A stretch of DNA of 64,000 nucleotides from contig NZ_QNQZ01000001.1 in NCBI RefSeq assembly GCF_003390935.1, positions 124,001 through 188,000 of the forward strand, written 5' to 3'. Made by a program: the position numbers and the translations under genes. Within the stretch, counting starts at the first letter, position 1. Every line of letters starts with the position of its first letter. The stretch is from Lewinella sp. IMCC34191. GTDB lineage: Bacteria; Bacteroidota; Bacteroidia; Chitinophagales; Saprospiraceae. Positions 24,854-32,575 of the stretch are shown piece by piece. The notes beneath the pieces were generated by a model. It was given only the letters and a program-made list of their open reading frames with translations, searched no databases and was not told the DNA's origin.

Positions 24854-25810
24854 ATGCCACAACTAACTAAAATAGGCGTCTTTTACGACGGTAATTACTT
24901 CCTTCACGTAAGCAATTACTATAATTACGACCACCCGCAGCGCCGCCGCCTCAGCATCACGGGCCTGCACGAGTTCATCGAAGCGCGGGTAGCGATGGAA
25001 GAGGGCGTGGCCCGCTCCCGCTGTAAGATTGTCGATAGCCACTACTTCCGCGGCCGGCTGAACGCCACGGAAGCCCAACAGCGGGGTAGCGCACTGTACT
25101 ACGACCGGGTATTCGACGACATCCTGATGTCGAGCGGCGTCACCACTCATTATTCTCCGCTGCGGTCGAGCCACGGCCGGCGCCACGAGAAAGGCATCGA
25201 CGTCTGGTTTGCCCTCGAGGCATTCGAACAGGCGCTGCTTCGCAAATTCGATATCGTGGTGTTGATCGCCAGCGACGGGGACTACGTCCACCTGGTGCGC
25301 AAGCTGAATGCCCTCGGTTGCCGGGTAATGATCGTGGGCTGGGATTTTGAGTTCACCACCGATAGCGGGAGTGGAATGGTGACCCGAACGAGCCAGGATC
25401 TGTTGGCCGAGGCGAGCTATCCTTTGACCATGTCATCCATCATCGACCACCCCAGCAGCGACGCGGAGGCAAAATTGGTCGACCGCTTGTTCGTATCCGA
25501 GAAGAAGAAAGAGGTGGTCGTTGAGGATCGGAAGCCCGATGCGGCCAATTTCGAGGAGCCGGTGAACGGTGAGATCGGGGAGGTCATGGAAAGCCAGATC
25601 TTCAGCCTGAAGGGCGGCTACGGCTTCATCACTTACCCACCCAATAACCTTTTCTTTCACCACAGTAACGTCAAGAACGTCCGCTTCGAGGACCTGCTGG
25701 AAGGCGACCCGGTCGAATTCACCCTGGCACACAGCAACAAGGGGAAGCTGGTCGCGCAGGAAGTCTACTTCATGGGCGAACTGGAGGGCGACGACTTCGA
25801 ACAGGAGTAA
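24854..25810 (+). CDS. NYN-domain (PIN-like) ribonuclease fused to a cold-shock-like domain
   Basis: A 318-residue protein in two parts. Residues 5-195 are an NYN domain (LabA/DUF88 type) with the expected acidic residues: FYDGN near residue 12, KGIDVWFALEAF near 116 and the SDGDYVHLV motif near 141. Such domains cut RNA with one or two metal ions. Residues 243-305 read as a cold-shock-type OB fold (QIFSLKGGYGFI, NNLFFHHSN, DLLEGDPVEF), a single-stranded RNA binder. The fusion suggests an RNase that carries its own RNA-recognition module. hemD starts 2 bp after the stop, but a functional link is not implied. Confidence 0.85.
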   Translation: MPQLTKIGVFYDGNYFLHVSNYYNYDHPQRRRLSITGLHEFIEARVAMEEGVARSRCKIVDSHYFRGRLNATEAQQRGSALYYDRVFDDILMSSGVTTHYSPLRSSHGRRHEKGIDVWFALEAFEQALLRKFDIVVLIASDGDYVHLVRKLNALGCRVMIVGWDFEFTTDSGSGMVTRTSQDLLAEASYPLTMSSIIDHPSSDAEAKLVDRLFVSEKKKEVVVEDRKPDAANFEEPVNGEIGEVMESQIFSLKGGYGFITYPPNNLFFHHSNVKNVRFEDLLEGDPVEFTLAHSNKGKLVAQEVYFMGELEGDDFEQE

Positions 25811-25812
25811 CT

Positions 25813-26442
25813 GTGGTTTTCATCAGCCGTAACCTAAAGGCCGACAGCGCGCTGCTAGCTTGGGGTAACGCGCATGGGGTTGCCGTGCGGGGCATGTCCC
25901 TGCTTCGGTTTGTGGCTGTGCCCTTCGACCCGCCGGTAAATATGGATTGGTGGTTCTTTTACAGCAGCCGGGCCGTGCAGTACGCGGGTAGCATTCCGGA
26001 AGAGGTCAAGACCGCCGCCATTGGGAGCGGCACCGCGGCGGCCCTCCTTCGGGCAAATGCGCCGGTAGATTTCTGTGGGTCGGGCTCCCCGGAGCGCGTA
26101 GCGGAAGACTTTTTGTCCGTATGCGCCGGCCGCCGGGTTTTCTTCCCCCGGGCGCGCCAGTCGCGACTAAGCGTTCAACTTATTCTACGGGACCGCGCGA
26201 TGGTACTGGATGCCGTGTGCTACGAGAATCACGCCGCCCCGCCAGAAGAGGCCATCGACGCCAATACCTACATTTTTACCAGCCCCCTCAACGTGGCGGC
26301 CTATCTGGATCACTATAGTTTACCCACTGGCGCCCGGGTCCTGGCAATAGGCCCCAGCACGGGTTCGGAATTGGAAAGGCGGGGCATACCGTGCGAGTGG
26401 CCGGAAACTCCGTCGGAAACTGCCCTCGTGGAGCTATTATAA
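25813..26442 (+). CDS. hemD: uroporphyrinogen-III synthase
   Basis: Cyclises hydroxymethylbilane to uroporphyrinogen III in heme and siroheme synthesis. The 209-residue protein is short and divergent, as HemD usually is, but shows the paired pattern: WFFYSSRAVQY with IGSGTAAAL in one lobe, and YIFTSPLNVAAYLDHY with VLAIGPSTGSELERRG in the other. It starts at GTG 25813 with an AGGAG sequence about 5 nt upstream. The stop of the NYN gene is 3 nt away, so translation is likely coupled. No other heme genes are near. Confidence 0.8.
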   Translation: MVFISRNLKADSALLAWGNAHGVAVRGMSLLRFVAVPFDPPVNMDWWFFYSSRAVQYAGSIPEEVKTAAIGSGTAAALLRANAPVDFCGSGSPERVAEDFLSVCAGRRVFFPRARQSRLSVQLILRDRAMVLDAVCYENHAAPPEEAIDANTYIFTSPLNVAAYLDHYSLPTGARVLAIGPSTGSELERRGIPCEWPETPSETALVELL

Positions 26443-26585
26443 GGAAGTGGCTCGGGCGGGGGCAAAGCGGCGGCGGGCCCTGTTTTATCGATGGATCGCC
26501 GAACACCCTCCAACCGCTAGCCGCCCGACGACTACGACGACCACCGCTCCCCAAAACCATCCCAATCCCCACCTGTTCCCCCAGT

Positions 26586-27680
26586 ATGATAGGCTGGAAA
26601 TTTTCAAACTACATCCCCGGATCGGACGACGAGACCCCCTTCGAGAAGCTGCTCAAGCTCTTCCAGGAGTTGCTCACGCATACCTCCGGTAACGTCGGGG
26701 AAGCTCTGCAGTGGCTGACCAATCTCGACCGGCAGTACGAACTCACGGACGATCAGTACAGCATCGGCGATTTCATCCAGGAGATGATCGACAAGAACTA
26801 CATCGAGCCCGGAGACGGACCCGGCAAGCCCGGCTACGTACCCACCGCCAAGATGGAAGGGGAATTGCGACAGAAAGCCCTGAAGGATATTTTCGGGGAA
26901 ATCAAAAAAACCAAGCGCGGCAATCACAGCACCCGCTACAGTGGCCGCGGCGACGAGACCACCAGCGAGCGCCGTCCCTTCGAATTCGGTGACGCGCTGG
27001 ATAAGATGGCCGTCAGCGAAAGCCTCCGCAACGCCCAGATCAACAACGGCATCGACGATTTCAAGCTTACCACCAGCGACCTGGAGGTCTACGAGACGCA
27101 CTACCAAGCGCAGATGTCGACGGTGCTGATGATCGACATCAGTCACTCCATGATCCTGTACGGGGAAGACCGCATCACCCCCGCCAAGAAGGTAGCCATG
27201 GCCCTGAGCGAGTACATCACGACGCGCTTTCCCAAGGATACGCTCGACATCATCGTATTCGGCAACGACGCCTGGCCGGTCGAGATTAAGGACCTGCCTT
27301 ATCTCCAGGTCGGACCTTACCATACGAATACCGTCGCCGGACTGGAGCTGGCCATGGACATCCTGCGCCGCCGGCGCAACCCCAACAAGCAGATATTCAT
27401 GATCACCGACGGAAAGCCGACCTGCATCAAGCGGGGAAAGCGCTACATCAAAAACAGCATGGGGCTCGACCGGACCATCGTCAATCGAACGCTTAACCTC
27501 GCCGCCCGCCTGCGGAAGATCAGTATCCCGGTGACCACATTCATGATCGCGCGCGATCCCTACCTCGTTCAGTTCGTGCAGAGCTTCACCGAAACGAACG
27601 GCGGCAAGGCATACTACAGTGGTTTACAGGGACTGGGGGACTTCGTGTTCCGCGACTACAAACGGAATAAGAAGAAGTAA
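26586..27680 (+). CDS. VWA-domain protein
   Basis: A 364-residue cytosolic protein (no signal peptide). The N-terminal 180 residues are helical and charged. From about residue 180 it has a von Willebrand A fold with MIDAS motif DISHSM after LMI, the strand LDIIVFGNDAWPV, and the later TNTVAGLELAMDIL and FMITDGKPTC segments. It resembles VWA proteins that work with AAA+ ATPases of the MoxR/Mg-chelatase type; no ATPase is adjacent. ATG 26586 is chosen because upstream codons are a Pro/Arg-rich shadow overlapping hemD. The stop overlaps the next start (TAATG). Confidence 0.85.
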   Translation: MIGWKFSNYIPGSDDETPFEKLLKLFQELLTHTSGNVGEALQWLTNLDRQYELTDDQYSIGDFIQEMIDKNYIEPGDGPGKPGYVPTAKMEGELRQKALKDIFGEIKKTKRGNHSTRYSGRGDETTSERRPFEFGDALDKMAVSESLRNAQINNGIDDFKLTTSDLEVYETHYQAQMSTVLMIDISHSMILYGEDRITPAKKVAMALSEYITTRFPKDTLDIIVFGNDAWPVEIKDLPYLQVGPYHTNTVAGLELAMDILRRRRNPNKQIFMITDGKPTCIKRGKRYIKNSMGLDRTIVNRTLNLAARLRKISIPVTTFMIARDPYLVQFVQSFTETNGGKAYYSGLQGLGDFVFRDYKRNKKK

Positions 27681-28048
27681 TGCGGGGCTGCCTGATGCTA
27701 TTTTTGGTGATCCTATCGGTTGGGTTGCGTGCGCAGTCCGGATTGGGGTGGAATACCGCAGCCGGTATACTCCCGATCCCGGAATGCGACCTGGTTAGCG
27801 ATTTGCCGGGGATGATGGTAATGGCCAAGCTGCCCCTTGAGGAGGATGTTTCTACCTGCGCTCCGCCGCCCTATTTGCTGTCGGAAGATATGCCCGCACC
27901 GCGTGGGTTTGATTTCGCCGCGGCCAAGCCGTATCTGGCCTTCTTCTGCCGGCTGGAGTTGGACATCGAGGCGGCTACGAAGTTTCCCGTTCGATTCAGA
28001 TTGGGGGAGGTGCGCACCTGGCAGCAGGAGTTGTCCAAACGGGATTGA
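27680..28048 (+). CDS. hypothetical secreted protein carrying a repeat copy
   Basis: A 122-residue protein with a plausible signal peptide (MRGCLMLFLVILSVGLRAQ). Downstream are two cysteine-containing segments (IPECDLVSDLPGM and YLAFFCRLELDIEA). No family is recognised. Its ATG shares one base with the stop of the VWA gene, suggesting coupled translation. Residues 58-64 (STCAPPPY region) are encoded by a reverse copy of the dispersed repeat. The gene may therefore have absorbed the element, or may be a poorly conserved frame. Confidence 0.5.
   Translation: MRGCLMLFLVILSVGLRAQSGLGWNTAAGILPIPECDLVSDLPGMMVMAKLPLEEDVSTCAPPPYLLSEDMPAPRGFDFAAAKPYLAFFCRLELDIEAATKFPVRFRLGEVRTWQQELSKRD
27853..27871 (-). 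repeat. dispersed GC-rich repeat, copy 5 (inside a small gene)
   Basis: Exact reverse complement of the 18-bp core with one extra leading G, inside the hypothetical secreted protein gene. Confidence 0.75.
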
Positions 28049-28133
28049 AACGGACTCGCCCGACAGCCGGAATACGGTAATCAAATTGCGAACAAATTGC
28101 ATGTACCTACGTTGGTATCGATAAACACAATCT

Positions 28134-28958
28134 ATGTCTACCAACCCCAATCCCCTGTTCGTCGAAGAGAAAAAAGGTCAACACATTTATCATAATGTAT
28201 GGGGTGGGGATGATTTGCACATCGGTATTTACCGGCCCAAGAGCCTCAGCCTGTACGAAGCAAATCGGAAGACCACGGAGCGGATGATCAAACTGCTCCC
28301 GCGCATCAAGCGCGCCTCCAAGATTTTGGTGGTCCAGTCAGGTTTCGGAGGTGCGGCCCGCTACATCGCCGAGAAGTACAAGTGTAAGGTTTGGTGCCTC
28401 AACGACGACGAGAAGCAAAATGAGTACAACGAGCGCAAGATTGAAGAGCTTGAACTAAGCAAAAAAGTGAAAGTCGCGAAGGGCTTCGTGGAGTATATGC
28501 CCTACGAGCCAGATTTCTTCGACTTTGTCATCGCACAGGACGCCTTCAGCCTGACGGGTAAAAAGCGGGAAACCTTCCGCGCCATCCACCGGGTGCTCAA
28601 GCCCGAGGGACGGCTCATCATCAGCGCCCTCATGCGCAGCGAAACCTGTGAGGATAAAGACTCGGAAGCTTTGATCAAAAAGCTCCCCCTCGAAGAGTTG
28701 ATCACCGAAGAACAGTACGGCAGCGATGCGAAGCGCGGCTTCCTGCAGCAAATCTACAGCGTCGAGCTGTCGGACCAGCTGGTACACCACTACACCAAGG
28801 TCCTCTATACCCTGCAGGCGAACAAAGAAGCTCTTATCGAGCAGAGTAGCGAGCGCTTCGTCAACGACCGGGTCAAAACGTACAAGAACTTCATTCGGCT
28901 GGCCGAGGACGGCTGCCTCGACTGGGGTATCCTGATGTTCCAGAAGATGAACAGCTAG
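28134..28958 (+). CDS. SAM-dependent methyltransferase (glycine/sarcosine methyltransferase-like)
   Basis: A 274-residue class I methyltransferase. It begins with the family pattern HIYHNVWGGDDLHIGIY (residues 17-33), seen in glycine/sarcosine/dimethylglycine N-methyltransferases. Motif I reads LVVQSGFGGAARYIAEKY (normally VLDLGxGxGG), followed by the acidic loop WCLNDDEKQNEYN. FDFVIAQDAF and HRVLKPEGRLIIS complete the fold. A role in betaine or osmolyte synthesis is possible but unproven: motif I has Q-S where D-x-G is usual. It is single, ended by a strong hairpin at 29020-29055. Confidence 0.8.
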   Translation: MSTNPNPLFVEEKKGQHIYHNVWGGDDLHIGIYRPKSLSLYEANRKTTERMIKLLPRIKRASKILVVQSGFGGAARYIAEKYKCKVWCLNDDEKQNEYNERKIEELELSKKVKVAKGFVEYMPYEPDFFDFVIAQDAFSLTGKKRETFRAIHRVLKPEGRLIISALMRSETCEDKDSEALIKKLPLEELITEEQYGSDAKRGFLQQIYSVELSDQLVHHYTKVLYTLQANKEALIEQSSERFVNDRVKTYKNFIRLAEDGCLDWGILMFQKMNS

Positions 28959-29019
28959 GCGGCGAGGGACGGCTTTCATCAACTGAAAGAGAAGGCTGCA
29001 CCCACCGACCGAATAGATT

Positions 29020-29055
29020 GAGCATACCCGTTGCGCACGCGCAACGGGTATGCTC
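29020..29055 (+). terminator. 17-bp perfect inverted repeat, terminator
   Basis: GAGCATACCCGTTGCGC (29020-29036) pairs perfectly with 29039-29055 across a 2-nt AC centre, followed by TTTAA. It lies 62 bp after the methyltransferase stop. The arms are longer than a terminator needs, so cruciform extrusion is also possible. Confidence 0.7.
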
Positions 29056-29308
29056 TTTAAGGGTACCACCTAGTCGCTTATACGTACAGCTTTCGGTCTT
29101 TGATCACTATGCGCATAATCCTCACTTTCTAAATGTTTACGGTGCTGGTGCACATACTTGTACCGCTCGTTAGCTATCTGCCTGTGCAAGCCATGGCATA
29201 AGCTTTCGTACTCGGTTCCTGCCATTCGGTTTACCGCGCATATCCACCCAACGCGGAATACATATGCAACAGCTGCGAGGCGATAAGCTTTCACGGTTCC
29301 GCTATGCT

Positions 29309-30421
29309 CTATTCCTCTTCGAAGGGTAGAAGCAATTGTACCCCTTCGCCACCTTCGCGCTCCAGGTTACTGACGCTCAGCCCCAGCAGCCGTACGACAG
29401 GTACTTCCTCGACGTTCTCATCCAGCAGCTGGTAGGCGATATCCTTCAGATCCTGAAGCTTACGTATCTCCCCGCTAAAACTGCGACTGCGCGTATGGAT
29501 CACGAATTCGGGGCTTTTCATCTTGAGCGTGACCGTACGTCCGTAGTTGTCGCGGGCAACCAGGTAGTCAAAAACCTTCTCCGCCAGCCAGTCGATCTTC
29601 TCCTTCATGACGCGAAGGGAAGAGACGTCATCGGAGTATGTACGTTCGGCGCCCACGCTCTTGCGGTTGCGGTTGGGATTGACGGGCCGGTCGTCCAGGG
29701 CGCGCACGATGCGATAGTAGTGGCGCCCCACCTTACCGAAGCGCTGGGCCATTTCCATCTCCGAGAGTTGCCGTAGGTCGCCGCCGGTTCGGTAGCCCAT
29801 TTTGTGCATACGGGCCGCGGTGACCTTACCGATGCCGTGAAAGTCTTCTACCGGTAGTGCCGCCAGGAAGGCAGGTGCCTCTTCGGGCATGATGACCTTC
29901 ATCCCGTTCGGCTTATTGATGTCACTGGCCACCTTGGCGAGAAACTTATTGAAGCTGACGCCGGCGGACGCCGTCAGACCGGTAACTTCGAAGATCTCCT
30001 CGCGGATCGCTTCGGCGATGAGGGTAGCGGAGGCCGGGCCCTTCTTGGCCACGGTGACATCCAAATAGGCCTCGTCCAGACTCAATGGCTCTACCAGGTC
30101 AGTGTATGAATAGAAGATGTCGCGAATCTGATCGGAGACTTCCCGGTACTTTTCGAAGTTCGACTTTACGAATATGAGATCCGGACATAGCCGTTTGGCC
30201 GTTACGCTTGGCATAGCGGAGCGCACGCCGTACTTACGCGCCTCGTAGCTGGCCGCCGCCACTACGCCACGAAGTTTACTGCCCCCGACGGCGATCGGCC
30301 GGCCACGCAGGTCCGGATTATCCCGCTGTTCGACACTGGCAAAGAAGGCATCCATATCGATATGGATGATCTTGCGCGTCTTACCGAGGGGCTCCCGATT
30401 TGCTTTTCGCTTCCATTTCAT
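29309..30421 (-). CDS. dinB: DNA polymerase IV (Y-family, translesion)
   Basis: Error-prone polymerase for lesion bypass. The 370-residue protein contains the Y-family catalytic motifs IHIDMDAFFASVEQ (about 19-32) and SLDEAYLD. The finger/palm segment GVRSAMPSVTAKRLCPD and the HhH region DFHGIGKVTAARMHKMG also appear. The little-finger domain ends in a beta-clamp-binding tail QLLLPF six residues from the C-terminus. All catalytic acids are present. The start overlaps the upstream membrane-anchored coiled-coil gene by 41 bp, so the two are probably co-transcribed. No LexA-like box was recognised. Confidence 0.95.
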   Translation of the reverse strand: MKWKRKANREPLGKTRKIIHIDMDAFFASVEQRDNPDLRGRPIAVGGSKLRGVVAAASYEARKYGVRSAMPSVTAKRLCPDLIFVKSNFEKYREVSDQIRDIFYSYTDLVEPLSLDEAYLDVTVAKKGPASATLIAEAIREEIFEVTGLTASAGVSFNKFLAKVASDINKPNGMKVIMPEEAPAFLAALPVEDFHGIGKVTAARMHKMGYRTGGDLRQLSEMEMAQRFGKVGRHYYRIVRALDDRPVNPNRNRKSVGAERTYSDDVSSLRVMKEKIDWLAEKVFDYLVARDNYGRTVTLKMKSPEFVIHTRSRSFSGEIRKLQDLKDIAYQLLDENVEEVPVVRLLGLSVSNLEREGGEGVQLLLPFEEE

Positions 30422-30812
30422 TCATCAGCTCCTCGGTGTCCGCGGTCAGTTCGTCCAGCTTCTCCTGGGCGGCCCGCGACAGATCACCGCCTTTTTCCAG
30501 CGCCCGCTCCAGATCGGTACGCCGCTCGGTTAAATCTTCTATATCCCTGATCAGCTTGGAATCGCTGAGGTCCTGGGCTTCTTCCCGCAACGATCCGTAG
30601 AGGTTTTCCAACTTATCCAATGCATCGTCGTACTTGCCCTGCCGCATCTTTTCCCGTTCGCCCTTGAGCAGGTTCCAGGCTTCCGAGCCGAGATCGCGCG
30701 CCTTGTCCACGATCTGTCTGCTCTGTTCCTTTTCCTCGATCGTACCGTAGAAATAGTTGTAGGCCAGCAGTCCGATAACCAGAAATAGTGCCAGCTTCAG
30801 TATAGTCCGCAT
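30381..30812 (-). CDS. membrane-anchored coiled-coil protein
   Basis: A 143-residue protein with one N-terminal hydrophobic segment (TILKLALFLVIGLLAYNYFYG, broken here only by a charge at each end) and then a long, highly charged helix rich in Glu, Lys, Asp and Leu in heptads to the C-terminus. It is likely anchored in the inner membrane with the helix in the periplasm, or is a secreted helical protein. No family is recognised. ATG 30812 is taken since it starts the hydrophobic segment. Its 3' end overlaps dinB by 41 bp, yet nothing links it to DNA repair. Confidence 0.6.
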   Translation of the reverse strand: MRTILKLALFLVIGLLAYNYFYGTIEEKEQSRQIVDKARDLGSEAWNLLKGEREKMRQGKYDDALDKLENLYGSLREEAQDLSDSKLIRDIEDLTERRTDLERALEKGGDLSRAAQEKLDELTADTEELMNEMEAKSKSGAPR

Positions 30813-30859
30813 ACCCGAAAGTTTAGGCAAATATAAGGTTTTACAGCTCGTTTGAATTT

Positions 30860-30879
30860 GGGCGGCGGGGCGCAGGCAA
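30860..30879 (+). repeat. dispersed GC-rich repeat, copy 6 (diverged)
   Basis: GGGCGGCGGGGCGCAGGCAA: two changes from the core. Preceded by AATTT as in copy 4. It lies in the 239-bp gap upstream of the antirepressor-like gene. Confidence 0.65.
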
Positions 30880-30898
30880 AATGTCCGTCACCCAACGG

Positions 30899-30946
30899 GG
30901 TGTAACTATATTGGTGACGATAATCGTTTTAACAGCAAGTTACACC
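30899..30946. promoter_or_regulatory. probable operator: paired GGTGTAAC / GTTACACC half-sites
   Basis: GGTGTAAC (30899-30906) and its exact reverse complement GTTACACC (30939-30946) lie 40 bp apart, four helical turns, in an AT-rich leader. A third half-site GTTACAC (31043-31049) lies 2 bp before the start codon at 31052. This arrangement around the promoter suggests looping or cooperative binding by the product of the downstream regulator-like gene. Confidence 0.55.
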
Positions 30947-30996
30947 GGTTTACATGGCTAACTAATCAAAATATTTACAAATAATTTGTTTTAAAC

Positions 30997-31027
30997 TTGC
31001 TTTTAATTCCAACAGGCCCTATTTTTG
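30997..31027 (+). promoter_or_regulatory. promoter of the antirepressor-like gene
   Basis: A TTGC -33-like element near 30997-31000, then about 20 bp, then TATTTTTG (31020-31027), an exact TAnnTTTG. It supports ATG 31052, 24 bp downstream, over an upstream TTG at 31025 that lies inside the -7 element. Confidence 0.65.
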
Positions 31028-31051
31028 TTGCACAACCATCAGGTTACACTT

Positions 31052-31840
31052 ATGGACCTTACCATCCGAATCAGCAAGAAAGGCACCCGCGTCGTAAAGG
31101 CTACCGAGCTACACCGCGCGCTCGGGCTGGCCGATCACCACTACCAGACGAATGTCCGTGGGTGGATCAGTGACGTGTATCAGTTCGCCGATGGTATCCG
31201 CAAACCGGTCGGACTACAGGACTACGCGCGTAGCCCGAAGACAAAGGCGGGCATCGTGCACGAGTATTACTTCAATCTCGAAATGGCCCGACTGGTCGCA
31301 CTCAGTACCAAGTCGAAGGTCAAGCAGGCTATCGCCACCAAGCTGAGTAAGGAGGAGGCCGTCTTTCCCGACCGCGTCCAGTTGACCACCGAGGAAACGC
31401 TCGAACTCATGGAGCAAACCCGCGCCATGAGTCGGCTCTCCTGCCAGGTCGCCGCCGAGGAACGTCACCTTAAAGCTTACATCCGGCGCACGGGCTCCCA
31501 GGATTACTGGAACAAATACCGCGTAGAGAACGTCGTCAAAACCACGATGGAAGACTTGCGTAAACAGCTATCCGAGCGCGGCCAAGCCTACAACCGCAGT
31601 CACCGGGTACGTGAGTTGTTGCTGCGCTACGACCCGTACGAATGTGTCCGGGTGGGTATCGTCGATCACTACGCCGCACAGGGATACAGTATTCCTTACG
31701 CCCTCGAATTGGGAAGGCTCGCCCGCGAGTTCGCGGTGGCCATGCACCTGGATGTCAGCGACGACCGCAAAGGGGAGGGACTATTCACCACCCCCGCCGA
31801 TACCGAGGTTGTCCGTCAGTTGCAGCGCGCCGCCGCCTGA
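31052..31840 (+). CDS. putative DNA-binding regulator, phage AntA/AntB antirepressor-like
   Basis: A 262-residue protein. Its first 110 residues resemble phage antirepressor domains (AntA/AntB type): VKATELHRALGLADHHYQTN, VRGWISDVYQF and a C-terminal EYYFNLEMARLVALSTKSK like the family's YxLTxxMAKelam. The remainder is helical and charged with no family I recognise. No phage genes surround it, so it looks like a domesticated regulator. It has a clear promoter and palindromic half-sites on both sides of it, suggesting autoregulation. A role as an ordinary bacterial transcription factor is equally possible. Confidence 0.6.
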   Translation: MDLTIRISKKGTRVVKATELHRALGLADHHYQTNVRGWISDVYQFADGIRKPVGLQDYARSPKTKAGIVHEYYFNLEMARLVALSTKSKVKQAIATKLSKEEAVFPDRVQLTTEETLELMEQTRAMSRLSCQVAAEERHLKAYIRRTGSQDYWNKYRVENVVKTTMEDLRKQLSERGQAYNRSHRVRELLLRYDPYECVRVGIVDHYAAQGYSIPYALELGRLAREFAVAMHLDVSDDRKGEGLFTTPADTEVVRQLQRAAA

Positions 31841-31841
31841 C

Positions 31842-32546
31842 CTATTGTGCAGTCTGGGGGGCTTGTCCCTCCTGTTCGACGTACTTGAAAAACCAAAACA
31901 TGAGGAGCGCGCTGTCCCCCTGGTAGTCTATGTCCCGGAGCACTTCCCGGTAATTCTTTAGTACTTCCTCTTCGTGCAGAAAGGGGCGCAAAGTTTGCAA
32001 CAGTTTGGTATACCGGGGAAAGTCTGCCGCCGGCGGGACCGATTTGGCGCCCAGCTTTGTACAGATGGTCTGTAGCAGATCGGTAGAGTAGGGGGCATAC
32101 TTATCCGGGTATTGTCCCATCAAATAGATCGATACGATCTGGTAATCATCATCGTGGTAGTGCGTAGGGATGCGGGCCTTGGGTTTGGCATCCCGGTACC
32201 GGTTAAAGAGCTCGTTGATGTAAAAGACGAAGCGCTGGATGCGTCCCTCCAGGTCGCGGTCTTCGCTATACAGATCGCGGAAGGCGTCGCGCACGAAGTC
32301 CGGTTCCCATTCCATGATGGCCAGCATGCTGCGCTTCGGGTCGTAGCCTCCCCGGCGATAGTGGCGGCGATTCGTTTTGCTGTCCAGTGCGGCATCGTAG
32401 CTGGCCGCCAGGTCTTTCGCTTCCACATTGAAGTGGTCCTGCCAATTTTGCTGCGTTTCCCAGTAGGGAAGGTATTCTTGCGCTTCGTCCGTCAGCATCC
32501 AGTCGGTGAATTCGCGGACGTAAGTTTTTATTTTAGGCACTTGCAT
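31842..32546 (-). CDS. conserved hypothetical protein
   Basis: A 234-residue soluble protein rich in aromatic and acidic residues (EYLPYWETQQNWQDHF, MLAIMEWEPDFVRDAFRDLY, TDLLQTICTKLGA). It is predicted mainly helical, with no signal peptide and no membrane segment. I do not recognise the family. A faint resemblance of the 95-180 region to N-terminal parts of McrB-like restriction ATPases is too weak to use. ATG 32546 is preferred over an in-frame TTG at 32555. Its stop lies 1 bp from the convergent stop of the antirepressor-like gene, and its start is divergent from murF-alr. Confidence 0.6.
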   Translation of the reverse strand: MQVPKIKTYVREFTDWMLTDEAQEYLPYWETQQNWQDHFNVEAKDLAASYDAALDSKTNRRHYRRGGYDPKRSMLAIMEWEPDFVRDAFRDLYSEDRDLEGRIQRFVFYINELFNRYRDAKPKARIPTHYHDDDYQIVSIYLMGQYPDKYAPYSTDLLQTICTKLGAKSVPPAADFPRYTKLLQTLRPFLHEEEVLKNYREVLRDIDYQGDSALLMFWFFKYVEQEGQAPQTAQ

Positions 32547-32575
32547 ACGCGCCAAATTACGATCTTTAGGAACCG

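Noticed and set aside
29070..29294. 74-codon minus-strand frame before dinB
   Set aside because: No recognisable family, no ribosome-binding or promoter signal, and composition unlike neighbouring genes. I could not support it as a gene.
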